Assembly: GCA_947366895.1 (NCBI GenBank) | Contig: CANBBP010000002.1 | Span: forward strand, 124,001-188,000 | Direction of reading: 5' to 3' | Source: an uncultured Clostridia bacterium | Lineage (GTDB): Bacteria > Bacillota > Clostridia > Christensenellales > UBA1242 | DNA: 64,000 nucleotides | Shown: positions 52,214 through 60,407 of the stretch, piece by piece | Numbering within the stretch: the first letter of the stretch is position 1 | How the letters are laid out: every line of letters starts with the position of its first letter | Program-made: the position numbers and the translations under genes | Notes under the pieces: generated by a model | Told to the model about the DNA's origin: nothing | The model's database searches: none | What the model saw: the letters and a program-made list of their open reading frames with translations, nothing else

Positions 52214-52735
52214 ATGGGGTATGATATTTACAGCATAACAAAACTAGGAAAGTCTATCCCTAAAGTTTATAAAAGTTATCTTGATTTTTATAATATTAAA
52301 CCTGAAGATATTTTTCCAAATGGAGGCACAGATGTTAATAGCGAGTTTGAATTGAGAACAACAAAAAAAATGAGAAAAGACTTAAAGGAAAAAGGCTATT
52401 CTGATGAGAAAATAGAAAAATGGATTTATGAATTTATTCATATAGAAGATATTCTTTCAGATGAAAATAAAAAGGCAGCTTTAAAACAATTTTCGGAATT
52501 AGATAAGGAATTTAACGATTTTTATGAAAAGTATAAACAAAATAAAAATAACAATTTAAATAATCAACAAATTCAAAATAATATTGGTAAAAATATAAGT
52601 TCAGTAAATTTAAAGCAAGATAATTCAGTAGAATGTTGTAAAAAAGATACAAATAGAATAATAAACAAAATTAATATAAAAATGCAAAACGAAAGTAAAT
52701 ATACTTTAGTAAAAGTATTATTAAAAAACTCTTGA
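52214..52735 (+). CDS. hypothetical protein, probably truncated at the N-terminus by an amber codon
   Basis: The 173-residue ORF has a compact start (GYDIYSITKLGKSIPKVYKS), a charged helical middle and an Asn/Gln-rich C-terminal third. I recognise no family. Its ATG lacks a convincing ribosome binding site, whereas the in-frame ORF directly upstream has a good one, so this is probably the larger part of a roughly 207-codon gene interrupted at TAG 52190. Its stop codon overlaps the -35 box of the rplM promoter. Confidence 0.55.
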   Translation: MGYDIYSITKLGKSIPKVYKSYLDFYNIKPEDIFPNGGTDVNSEFELRTTKKMRKDLKEKGYSDEKIEKWIYEFIHIEDILSDENKKAALKQFSELDKEFNDFYEKYKQNKNNNLNNQQIQNNIGKNISSVNLKQDNSVECCKKDTNRIINKINIKMQNESKYTLVKVLLKNS

Positions 52736-52760
52736 CAAATATTGATAAAAACATTAAAAT
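52732..52760 (+). promoter_or_regulatory. rplM-rpsI promoter
   Basis: A perfect TTGACA (52732-52737), a 17-base spacer and TAAAAT (52755-52760) predict a start near 52767. The -35 box overlaps the stop codon of the preceding ORF. Confidence 0.85.
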
Positions 52761-52766
52761 ATTTTT

Positions 52767-52857
52767 TAGCAAAAATTATATTTGTCGACTAGCCCCCGAT
52801 AAGTGGTAAGAGATGCTTTTAATAAAACAAACAAAAGTTTGAAGGAGATTTTTTTAT
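52767..52857 (+). promoter_or_regulatory. putative ribosomal protein L13 leader
   Basis: The 91-base leader contains a GC-rich block (GTCGACTAGCCCCCGATAAG) that stands out against the AT-rich surroundings, and a CAAAC/GTTTG hairpin next to the AAGGAGA site. An L13 leader RNA is known before rplM in Firmicutes (Rfam L13_leader). Position and conserved-looking sequence fit, but I could not run the covariance model. Confidence 0.5.
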
Positions 52858-53298
52858 ATGAAAACATTTATGGCAAAACCTCAAACTGTGGAATCAAAAT
52901 GGTATGTAGTAGATGCTACAAATATGCCTTTAGGTAGACTTGCAAGTCAAGTAGCAAGCATTTTAAAAGGTAAAAATAAACCTGAATATACTCCACATGT
53001 TGATACAGGTGACCACGTAATAGTTATAAATAGTGATAAATTAGTTTTAACAGGTAATAAGTTAAAAGATAAAAAACATTATCGTCATACAGGTTTTGTT
53101 GGAGGCTTAAAAGAAGTTGGCTATGATGAACTTATGCGTACTAAATCTGATGAAGTTGTTTATCTTGCTGTAAAAGGTATGTTACCAAAAAATACTTTAG
53201 GTAGAAAAATGATAAAAAAACTTAAAGTATATAAAGATGCAAATCATAACCATGAAGCACAAAAACCAGAGCAAATTACATTAAAGGGAGTTAGATAA
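52858..53298 (+). CDS. rplM: 50S ribosomal protein L13
   Basis: L13 is an early-assembly protein of the 50S subunit. The 146 residues show the family sequence: [20 protein letters not shown] near the start, then [20 protein letters not shown] and [28 protein letters not shown] precedes the ATG. It forms an operon with rpsI two bases downstream. Confidence 0.97.
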   Translation: MKTFMAKPQTVESKWYVVDATNMPLGRLASQVASILKGKNKPEYTPHVDTGDHVIVINSDKLVLTGNKLKDKKHYRHTGFVGGLKEVGYDELMRTKSDEVVYLAVKGMLPKNTLGRKMIKKLKVYKDANHNHEAQKPEQITLKGVR

Positions 53299-53300
53299 TA

Positions 53301-53870
53301 ATGGCAGAAGAAGTTAAAGAAGTAAAAGAAACAAAAAAAGTTTCTAAGAGTTTACCAAAAGCAGAAGTTAAAACTGAAACTCCTAAAGTTGAAGCAAAAG
53401 AAAAAAAAGTTGTAAAAGAAGTAAAAACTACTCCTGTTAAAGCTCCAGTTAAAAAAGCAAAAAGTTCTAAAAAGGGTGTAACTGGTCAATATATTGCAAC
53501 AGGTAGAAGAAAAGATGCTGTAGCAAGAGTAAGACTTTATGCAAATGGTACAGGAAAAATAACAATTAATAATCGTGATATTAATGAATATCTTTTATTA
53601 GATACTTTAAAATTAGTTGTTCGTCAACCACTAGTTTTAACTGAAACAGTTGATAAATATGATGTTGTAGTTAATGTTTATGGTGGTGGATATACTGGTC
53701 AAACAGGAGCTATCCGTCAAGGTATTGCAAAAGCTTTGGTTAAAGAAAATGAACAATTTAAACCAGAACTTAAAAAAGCAGGTTTCTTATCACGTGACTC
53801 TCGTATGAAAGAAAGAAAGAAATATGGCTTAAAGAAAGCAAGAAAAGCTCCACAATTCTCAAAGAGATAA
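53301..53870 (+). CDS. rpsI: 30S ribosomal protein S9 with a long N-terminal extension
   Basis: S9 reaches the P site through its C-terminal Lys/Arg tail, here [12 protein letters not shown], the expected ending. The core starts near residue 62 ([19 protein letters not shown]). The first 60 residues are an extra Lys/Glu/Pro/Val-rich, probably disordered stretch; most S9 proteins are about 130 residues against 189 here. The ATG at 53301 has AAAGGGAG upstream inside the rplM end, so the extension is likely translated. Confidence 0.95.
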   Translation: MAEEVKEVKETKKVSKSLPKAEVKTETPKVEAKEKKVVKEVKTTPVKAPVKKAKSSKKGVTGQYIATGRRKDAVARVRLYANGTGKITINNRDINEYLLLDTLKLVVRQPLVLTETVDKYDVVVNVYGGGYTGQTGAIRQGIAKALVKENEQFKPELKKAGFLSRDSRMKERKKYGLKKARKAPQFSKR

Positions 53871-53911
53871 TATTTACTATATTATATTTTTGTATATTTA
53901 AGCATAATCTT

Positions 53912-53948
53912 GAAAGACACTTCTAAAAAAGAAGTGTCTTTTTTTTTA
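53912..53948 (+). terminator. rplM-rpsI terminator
   Basis: AAGACACTTCT pairs with AGAAGTGTCTT around a five-base A loop, followed by a run of T residues. Confidence 0.92.
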
Positions 53949-54090
53949 ATTTAAAGTTTATATTAATTACTTGTCATTTTGCACAAAAATTAATATAATA
54001 CTTAATGTATAAATAAAATTATAAATAAGATTAAAAAATAATAAAATTAAAAAAATTTTTTTTAAGATAATTAAAAAGGGTAATTTGATT

Positions 54091-55026
54091 ATGGAAAAGA
54101 TTTATGATATTGCTATATTAGGTGCAGGTCCAGGAGGAATGACAGCAGCAATCTATGCAAGAAGGGCAGGGTTAGATGTTTTAGTTATTGAAAAGGGATT
54201 AGTAGGTGGAGCATTAAACGCAACTTATGAAGTAGCAAATTATACTGGTTTTGAAAAGATTTCAGGTAAAGAACTAGCAGAGAGAATGTATAATCATACA
54301 AAATCTTTAAACACAGAATATATTTTTGATGAAGTTAAAAAGGTTACTGTAGATAGCGAAATTAAAATTATAGAATGTTTTAAGGGTAAGTATCTTGCTC
54401 GTACTTTAATTTTGGGCTTTGGGGCAAGTGTAAGAAAACTAAATTTAGAAAATGAAAGATCCTTTGTTGGCCGTGGTATTAGTTATTGTGCTACTTGTGA
54501 TGGTAAATTATTTGAAGATAAGACTGTCGCTATAGTTGGTGGAGGAAACACCGCACTTGAAGATTGCTTTTTTCTTAGTAACTTAGCAAAAAAAGTTTAT
54601 CTTATTCATAGGCGGGAAGAATTTAGAGGTGATGCAATTCTTATAGAACAAATCAAACAAAAGGAAAATATTGAACTTGTTTTAAATAGTTATATATCTA
54701 AATTAGTTGGCGATGGAAATTTACAATCAATAGATGTAACAGATAAGGTTACTAATAAAACAAAAAAAATAAATCTTGATGGGTTATTTGTTTGTATAGG
54801 TCGTGGACCAGATACCGGAATGATTGATGGAGATATTAAACTTTCCGAAAACGGATACATTGAAACTGATGAATATATGCGTACAAATTTCGAAGGTGTT
54901 TATGCTATAGGTGATATTAGATGCACTCCTTTAAGACAAATTGTTACTGCATGTAGTGATGGAGCAATAGCAGCTACAAAAGCTTTTGAATATATAAAGA
55001 TTACAAAAGCATCTCAGAAAAAATAA
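54091..55026 (+). CDS. trxB: thioredoxin reductase-like flavoprotein
   Basis: This 311-residue flavoprotein matches low-molecular-weight thioredoxin reductase. It has the FAD motif GAGPGGMTAA (11-20), the redox pair CATC (Cys133, Cys136), the NADPH motif GGGNTALED with HRREEFR downstream, and the C-terminal GVYAIGDIR. It reduces thioredoxin or a relative; no thioredoxin gene is nearby. The ATG at 54091 is better spaced from AAAAAGGG than the track's TTG at 54085. Confidence 0.9.
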   Translation: MEKIYDIAILGAGPGGMTAAIYARRAGLDVLVIEKGLVGGALNATYEVANYTGFEKISGKELAERMYNHTKSLNTEYIFDEVKKVTVDSEIKIIECFKGKYLARTLILGFGASVRKLNLENERSFVGRGISYCATCDGKLFEDKTVAIVGGGNTALEDCFFLSNLAKKVYLIHRREEFRGDAILIEQIKQKENIELVLNSYISKLVGDGNLQSIDVTDKVTNKTKKINLDGLFVCIGRGPDTGMIDGDIKLSENGYIETDEYMRTNFEGVYAIGDIRCTPLRQIVTACSDGAIAATKAFEYIKITKASQKK

Positions 55027-55052
55027 ATTGATTGTTTACAAAAGAGAGAATT

Positions 55053-55727
55053 ATGTTTTATATTACAAAAAACTGGTATGAACTTTTAAAAGAAGAATTT
55101 GATAAAGATTACTTTAAAAAATTACAAGCCTTTTTAAAAAGTGAATATGCAACTAAAACAATTTATCCTCAAGATAAAAATGTTTTTAATGCTCTTAATC
55201 AGACCAAATATGATAATGTTAAAGTAGTTATTATAGGTCAAGACCCTTATATTAACGAAGGACAAGCTCATGGTTTAAGTTTTTCAGTTGAAAAAGTTAT
55301 GCCACCTCCAAGTTTGCAAAATATTTATAAAGAACTAAATTCTGAATTAGGTTTATATATACCAAAAAATAATGGTAATTTAACTAAATGGGCTAGGCAA
55401 GGAGTTCTTTTATTAAATAGTGTTTTGACAGTGGAAAAAGGTAAAAGTTTTAGTCATAAAAATCAAGGTTGGGAATTATTTACTCACAAAATTATAGAAA
55501 AAATTGCACAAAAACAAACTCCTGTTGTTTTCATGTTATGGGGTGCTGGTGCAAGGGGGATAGTAAAAGATATTGATTTATCAAATCATTATGTATTAAA
55601 TGCTGCTCATCCTAGTCCTTTATCGGCATATAATGGTTTTTTTGGTTGTAATCATTTTAAGTTGTGTAATGAGTTTTTAATAAAACATGAAATCGAACCT
55701 ATAGATTGGCAAATAGAAAATGAATAA
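55053..55727 (+). CDS. ung: uracil-DNA glycosylase (family 1)
   Basis: Ung removes uracil from DNA, starting base-excision repair. The water-activating motif IGQDPY contains Asp64 (from this start), and the minor-groove motif HPSPLSAYNGFFGC holds the catalytic His; LLLNSVLTVE is also conserved. The 224 residues are typical. The ATG at 55053 follows AGAGAG, while the track's TTG at 55032 adds residues foreign to the family. It is 26 bases after trxB, probably one operon. Confidence 0.95.
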   Translation: MFYITKNWYELLKEEFDKDYFKKLQAFLKSEYATKTIYPQDKNVFNALNQTKYDNVKVVIIGQDPYINEGQAHGLSFSVEKVMPPPSLQNIYKELNSELGLYIPKNNGNLTKWARQGVLLLNSVLTVEKGKSFSHKNQGWELFTHKIIEKIAQKQTPVVFMLWGAGARGIVKDIDLSNHYVLNAAHPSPLSAYNGFFGCNHFKLCNEFLIKHEIEPIDWQIENE

Positions 55728-55759
55728 CAAATAAAATTCTAGTAAAAGGATATAATCTT

Positions 55760-57412
55760 ATGACACAAATAGTGGCAAGCCAGAAGGAAGATAATTGTCA
55801 GAGAAATATAAATTTTGTTCAAAAACTTAAAAGTTTCTTGGATAGCAATTGGTCTATGTTACTTATTTCATTGATTGTTAGTATCTTTTGGGTACTTGAT
55901 ATCCCTATGATTTCAATTACATTTTTAACTATATTTGTTTGTCTTGTTTTTTCTATATGCAGAGAAAATCCAAAAGCATTTTTATTGCCTTTCTTATTAC
56001 TTTTATATTGTTTTAATTCTTTACCTAATGTAGCACAACTTATTTATTGTGTAGTATGCGGGCTTGTAGCAGTTGGGTTTTTAATATATTGTATTGTTTG
56101 GCAAATCAAAGTTAAAAAAGTTAAATGTACAAAAGGCAAAATGTTTTGGCCCTTTTTAATTTTAACTATAGTAAATTTGTTAGGTGGAGTAATAGGGCAT
56201 TTTAATATTTTTCTTACACTAATAATTTTATGCTGTTTTTTATTAATTTATTTTTTGTATTGGTTTTACTTAAATTTTACTAACAATTGTCAAAAATACT
56301 TTGCATGGTGTGCTATATTTTTTGCTCTTACTATTACTATTGAAATATATTCTAGTTATGCTATGACTGGAAATTTTATAGAAGCAATTATTAATAAAGC
56401 TGGTAGAGTAGGAGTAGGTGCTCCTTATAGTGGAAGTATTAATTGTGCTTCTATAATTATGTTATTAGGAGTTTGTTCAGGGTTCTATTTAGCAGCTGAG
56501 GAAAAAAAGGATTATCTTTATCTTCTAATAGTTATTGCAATTGATATATCTATCTTTTTTGCTTATTCAAGAATAGCAACTTTTATGGCTGCATTAATAA
56601 GTTTAATAGGTTTAATATATGTTATTGTTAAGTCGCAAAATAAAAAAATATATATAATAGTAAGTTCAGTTCTATTAGGAATTATATTATTATTTGGAAT
56701 AATATTTTGGGAAAAAACATTAGAATTATTTACCTATTATCTTAACATTGGTTTTAGCTTAAATGGCAGAGATGTTTTATGGGAATGGTGTTGGGAAGAA
56801 TTTAAAAAGAACCTTGCTTTTGGAATAGGCTTTTTTACAAAAGATTTTGCTGCTGTAGAAGGGGGAATACCTGGGATTCCATCTTATGGTAGTATTGCTA
56901 CAGTTTATTGTCATAATTTCTTTTTACATCACTTTGTTTGTATAGGCATTGTGGGAACAATTTTTATAATTCCTTTTTATATAAGAAAATATCAAATATT
57001 ATTAAAAAAAGTTACTAGTTATAATTTATTAGTTTTATTTCTTTCACTCAGTTTATTCCTTACAAGTTTGTTTGATCCTACTTATACTTCAAATTTATTT
57101 CTTATAGTTTTTGTATTAATACTTATATCAAGTTCTGAAAAAATTTCCTTTGATAATGAATCAGATGAAAAAGATGTTTTCATAAAAAATCAAAAATTAA
57201 CGTTGTCATCATGTGAAGAAAATATTATTATTTCATCTAATATAGATAATAAATCTGTAAAAGAACCTAATAAACAAAAACCAAAGGAAAATGTAAATAA
57301 AGAGAATATTACTTCAACAAAAAAACAAAAAGATAAAGAAAATAAAAGACCAAATTCTAAAGATACCAATTTGGTTAAAAATAATCAAAAATCGAAAAAA
57401 ACAAAAATTTAA
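55760..57412 (+). CDS. O-antigen ligase / Wzy-like membrane protein
   Basis: The 550-residue protein has about 11 membrane helices in the first 450 residues. It shows the Wzy_C-type loop GRDVLWEWCWEEFKKNLAFG, then a conserved HNFFLHHFVCIGIVG that resembles the family's His-containing motif. Such proteins polymerise or ligate surface polysaccharides. A 90-residue Lys/Asn-rich tail projects from the last helix. AAAGGAT precedes the ATG. No glycosyltransferase neighbours are seen, so its substrate cannot be guessed. Confidence 0.8.
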   Translation: MTQIVASQKEDNCQRNINFVQKLKSFLDSNWSMLLISLIVSIFWVLDIPMISITFLTIFVCLVFSICRENPKAFLLPFLLLLYCFNSLPNVAQLIYCVVCGLVAVGFLIYCIVWQIKVKKVKCTKGKMFWPFLILTIVNLLGGVIGHFNIFLTLIILCCFLLIYFLYWFYLNFTNNCQKYFAWCAIFFALTITIEIYSSYAMTGNFIEAIINKAGRVGVGAPYSGSINCASIIMLLGVCSGFYLAAEEKKDYLYLLIVIAIDISIFFAYSRIATFMAALISLIGLIYVIVKSQNKKIYIIVSSVLLGIILLFGIIFWEKTLELFTYYLNIGFSLNGRDVLWEWCWEEFKKNLAFGIGFFTKDFAAVEGGIPGIPSYGSIATVYCHNFFLHHFVCIGIVGTIFIIPFYIRKYQILLKKVTSYNLLVLFLSLSLFLTSLFDPTYTSNLFLIVFVLILISSSEKISFDNESDEKDVFIKNQKLTLSSCEENIIISSNIDNKSVKEPNKQKPKENVNKENITSTKKQKDKENKRPNSKDTNLVKNNQKSKKTKI

Positions 57413-57420
57413 GTTTATTA

Positions 57421-57458
57421 AAAAAAATCATTTTGAAATTTTATCAAAATGATTTTTT
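57421..57458. terminator. bidirectional terminator
   Basis: AAATCATTTTGA pairs with TCAAAATGATTT around a seven-base loop, with A and T runs on both flanks, between the converging O-antigen-ligase-like and IlvD-like genes. Confidence 0.88.
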
Positions 57459-57486
57459 AATATTTTATTACTTTATTTTTTAATAT

Positions 57487-59043
57487 TTATTTAAGATTAT
57501 TTAAATATTTAGGTAACAATTTATGCTCTTTAACATATTTCTTTTGTCTTAAGTTCATTTCTTTAGCATTAACTTCTATATTAATTCTACCTTTAATAAA
57601 GTCTATTTCTATTTCATCTCCATCTTTAATATACTTTATATTTCCGCTGTTACTATCAGGGGTAGCCATACTAATGCTTATTACTTTACTATCATCCATA
57701 ACAAAACCATCAGTTACGATTATGTTTTTGTTTTGTAATCCCATAGATTCAAGAGCAAGAGCAGTTTGATAAATTGTTGTTTCACCAGTTTCTGTATTCT
57801 TTCCACAATCTTTAATAACAATAACTGCATTAGTAGTAATTGCTTTATTAATAACAGCGTTGTATGCTTCTTGGTCACTAGAGAAAACTTGCACATTGGC
57901 AATAACTTTTGTTTTATCTTCAGTTAGGGTAGTGGTTTTAGTTATTGCAAATTTTTCTGCTATGTTGCCACGTAAAACAATAATACTTTCTTTTTTTGCA
58001 GGTATGCAAAATTCTTCATAAATTTTAAATTCTTTTGTTTCATCACTAAGAACGGTATCATTAAAAGTTTTGTAATTACCATCAATGATTTTTTCTTTAA
58101 TCATTGCTCTAATTAATCCCCATGTGCCACCTTTTTTGATGTAATTTTCAAAACCAGTAGTTGTATCAAATAACACAGGTACACCTTTTGCAGAATTAAG
58201 CATTTTATTAATATCAATATCAAGTTCTGCTTCTTTAGATAATTGCATTAGAGCATCTATAATTATAGGACTACCACCTAAACAAAGGTTTAACATAAAA
58301 GCATTATGTATTGATTTTTTGTTAATCATTCTATTTAAAGGCAATCTATTTTTTGTAAGTTCAACTATAGTTTGAGCAGTAATAAGGGCTTGTTCTTCTT
58401 TTTCATAACTACCAGCAAGGGCAGTTGAACTATTTTTTATACTAAGTTCCATTATTTCTAATATGATATTAAAAATATTTTCTGTAGTAAAATTACAACC
58501 TGAACCCAAATATTCATTAAAAGAATTTTTAACATTTTCCATATCAAAAACACTTTTTTGGTTATTTGCAACTTCACCAGGAAGATATAAAACATCATTT
58601 AAATTACTATTTTCTGATAAAGGTGTTAACCCTTGTGGTAAAACTAGAGTAGGAAGGTTAAGTCTTATAGAACTAAGTAAACTACCAAGAGTGTTATTAA
58701 ATCCGCTAGGAATAAATATAACACCATCAAAAGCCTTTTCAAATAGTACTAATTCTAAAAAATTTGATATTTGTTTTTTGTAAGCAGGTAATACATAGTT
58801 ATTGTCATTAAAATATCTAAATCTTTCATTAAGGGAAGGAATATAAACAATTTCAACTTCAAAACCATTTTTAATTATTTCTTTTTCAATAATGCTTGCT
58901 AAAACTTTTCCATAATTGCGTTCACTAAAATTATCAGCACTAATAACAATGCCGATTTTCATATTTGTTGTGTTTAATCCATTAAATTTATTTTTAAGTT
59001 CAATAGATAAATTATCAATGTTTTTAAGTTTTAATTTTGCCAC
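57487..59043 (-). CDS. degenerate IlvD/Edd (dehydratase) family protein lacking cluster ligands
   Basis: The 518-residue sequence follows the dihydroxy-acid/6-phosphogluconate dehydratase fold end to end: IGIVISADNF, LPAYKKQISNFLE, DGVIFIPSGFNNTLG, LGSGCNFTTEN, LCLGGSPI, VFSSDQEAYNAVI, VTDGF and DGDEIEIDFIKGRI. Where active members have PCN, NCDKT and GSCSGM for the Fe-S cluster and carbamylated Lys, this one has ERN (41-43), SGFNNT (113-118) and GSGCNF (180-185), and the GRFSG serine region is DGFVMDD. It is therefore unlikely to be a normal dehydratase. The start is GTG after AAAGGGG; a TTGCAA-15-TATAAT promoter lies just upstream. The frame is fully open over 518 codons, so it is not a decayed pseudogene. 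Confidence 0.8.
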   Translation of the reverse strand: MAKLKLKNIDNLSIELKNKFNGLNTTNMKIGIVISADNFSERNYGKVLASIIEKEIIKNGFEVEIVYIPSLNERFRYFNDNNYVLPAYKKQISNFLELVLFEKAFDGVIFIPSGFNNTLGSLLSSIRLNLPTLVLPQGLTPLSENSNLNDVLYLPGEVANNQKSVFDMENVKNSFNEYLGSGCNFTTENIFNIILEIMELSIKNSSTALAGSYEKEEQALITAQTIVELTKNRLPLNRMINKKSIHNAFMLNLCLGGSPIIIDALMQLSKEAELDIDINKMLNSAKGVPVLFDTTTGFENYIKKGGTWGLIRAMIKEKIIDGNYKTFNDTVLSDETKEFKIYEEFCIPAKKESIIVLRGNIAEKFAITKTTTLTEDKTKVIANVQVFSSDQEAYNAVINKAITTNAVIVIKDCGKNTETGETTIYQTALALESMGLQNKNIIVTDGFVMDDSKVISISMATPDSNSGNIKYIKDGDEIEIDFIKGRINIEVNAKEMNLRQKKYVKEHKLLPKYLNNLK

Positions 59044-59194
59044 TTTGGTTTTCCCCTTTGTAAAAAAAAATTATATTAATGCATATTTTCTTGCAACATA
59101 ACTAAAAACTAAGTTGTTACATAATTTAATATATGCATTTTTAAAAAATAAATAAGGCAATTTAGCCTATAATTACTTTTTTATTTTTTATAAA

Positions 59195-59465
59195 AGAAGT
59201 GCAATCACTTTTGTTAAGCCTAACAAAATAGTTTTCTTTATTTAAAACTAGGTCAAAGTTTCCTTATGGCACATCATTAGGTCCATTTAATGCTGCTACC
59301 GTCAGGTCCTGACATGGTTCGTGGTTAACAATTGCATAAGACCCTGACTTTCAAACATTTTAAATAAAGCACTTGTTTAATTAGTACTTATCGAGAGTGA
59401 TATTCAGCCCTACTTTAGTGGATTGTAGGTGCAGGGCACCACTAGCTCCCCGCCTAGCACTTCTA
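59195..59465 (-). ncRNA. ffs: signal recognition particle RNA, large (Alu-containing) type
   Basis: Read on the minus strand, the 5' part GTGCTAGGCGGGGAGCTAG, followed by GTGGTGCCCTGCACC and ending GTAGGGCTGAAT, is the Firmicutes SRP Alu domain. The 3' half has AACCATGTCAGGACC, a TGAC loop, GGTAGCAGC, the conserved Ffh-binding helix 8. Here the GGAA tetraloop of Bacillus is replaced by UGAC. AGAAGTGC at the 5' end pairs with GCACTTCT at the 3' end. The length, about 271 bases, equals Bacillus scRNA. With Ffh and FtsY it targets membrane proteins. Confidence 0.95.
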
Positions 59466-59471
59466 GAAAAC

Positions 59472-59500
59472 ATTATAAAACAAACCAACTAAAAAATCAA
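59472..59500 (-). promoter_or_regulatory. SRP RNA promoter
   Basis: On the minus strand TTGATT, a 17-base spacer and a perfect TATAAT (59472-59477) predict +1 at 59465, exactly the 5' end deduced from SRP RNA end pairing. Confidence 0.85.
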
Positions 59501-59530
59501 CCCTTAAAACAAATAAATATGTTAAATGTT

Positions 59531-59558
59531 TTGCATTTTTTTCAAAATATGCTAAAAT
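59531..59558 (+). promoter_or_regulatory. promoter of the HEPN-CBS gene
   Basis: TTGCAT (59531-59536), a 16-base spacer and an extended -10 TGCTAAAAT (hexamer 59553-59558) predict a start near 59565 with an AAAGAGG site before the ATG. It diverges from the SRP RNA promoter 30 bases away. Confidence 0.7.
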
Positions 59559-59582
59559 TTTGTGGAAAGAAAGAGGATTTTT

Positions 59583-60317
59583 ATGCCAAACAATCTTAAA
59601 TCTAAATCTAATGCCGAAAGGTTCATAATTGCCTATAATAGTATAGACTATTCTTTAAGGTCTATATATGGTTTTAAACGTAGTATAAGTTATGCAGATT
59701 TAATTAGAAAATCGGTATCATTAAATAGTGTGGTGCGTAAGTATGAAGAAGAATTAATTGATTATGGAAGATTAAGAAATTCTATAGTTCATAAAACAAA
59801 TCCAAACTATGTTATTGCAGAACCTCATGATGAAGTTGTTGAGGAGTTTGAAAAGATTGCTAAATTAATTGCAACTCCACCTACAGCATTCAGTAAAATA
59901 TGTCATAAAGAAGTTGTAGTATGTGAAAACACAATTTCTTTAAAAGAAGTTTTGCAAATAATGGCTAGAACAGGTTATCATAATATACCCGTTTATGAAG
60001 GGAATGTTTTGCAAGGTGTAGCAATAGGTCCAAAAATTTTAAAAAGATTGGGTGAGAATTTAATTGAAGGGGTAGATGCTACTAACTATCTAACAAATAC
60101 CAATGTTACTAATGTAATTGCAAAAGGCGAAGAAAATCCTTATTTTTTAGTTGCCGATATTAATATGACAATTGAAAAAGCATTAAACCATTTTTATATT
60201 AATAGAAAATTATCATCTATTATTATTACTGAAAAAGGAACTTATCATGAAAAACCTGTAGGTATTATAACAACAGCAGATATCCTAGATATGAATGCTG
60301 TTTTGGAAAATTATTAA
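59583..60317 (+). CDS. HEPN-like domain fused to tandem CBS domains
   Basis: The 244-residue protein has an N-terminal four-helix region (about residues 8-98) with RNSIVH (Arg65 to His70), the R-x4-H motif of HEPN domains, many of which are ribonucleases. Two CBS repeats follow, one with LQIMARTGYHNIPVYEG and one with LSSIIITEKG and ending VGIITTADIL; pairs of these usually bind adenine nucleotides. This suggests a nucleotide-gated RNA-binding or RNase protein, but that is inference. The ATG at 59583 follows AAAGAGG; the track's GTG at 59562 would precede that site. It is divergent from ffs. Confidence 0.75.
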   Translation: MPNNLKSKSNAERFIIAYNSIDYSLRSIYGFKRSISYADLIRKSVSLNSVVRKYEEELIDYGRLRNSIVHKTNPNYVIAEPHDEVVEEFEKIAKLIATPPTAFSKICHKEVVVCENTISLKEVLQIMARTGYHNIPVYEGNVLQGVAIGPKILKRLGENLIEGVDATNYLTNTNVTNVIAKGEENPYFLVADINMTIEKALNHFYINRKLSSIIITEKGTYHEKPVGIITTADILDMNAVLENY

Positions 60318-60407
60318 TATTAATAATTCAAAAATTTTATTATTTAATTCATAGGTTTTTTAATTTATAAATATACTTTAAATATCTTAATAAAAGGAAT
60401 GACTTTT

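Noticed and set aside
52112-52735. A reassigned genetic code as the explanation for the in-frame TAG
   Set aside because: Other genes in the window use normal stops (TGA at pcrA and at 52733, TAG at priA-like and other loci), and no other gene shows an internal TAG, so code change is not supported.
57487-59043. Degenerate IlvD-like gene considered a pseudogene
   Set aside because: There is no stop or frameshift in 518 codons, and it has its own start signals and terminator, so it is probably a functional divergent protein.
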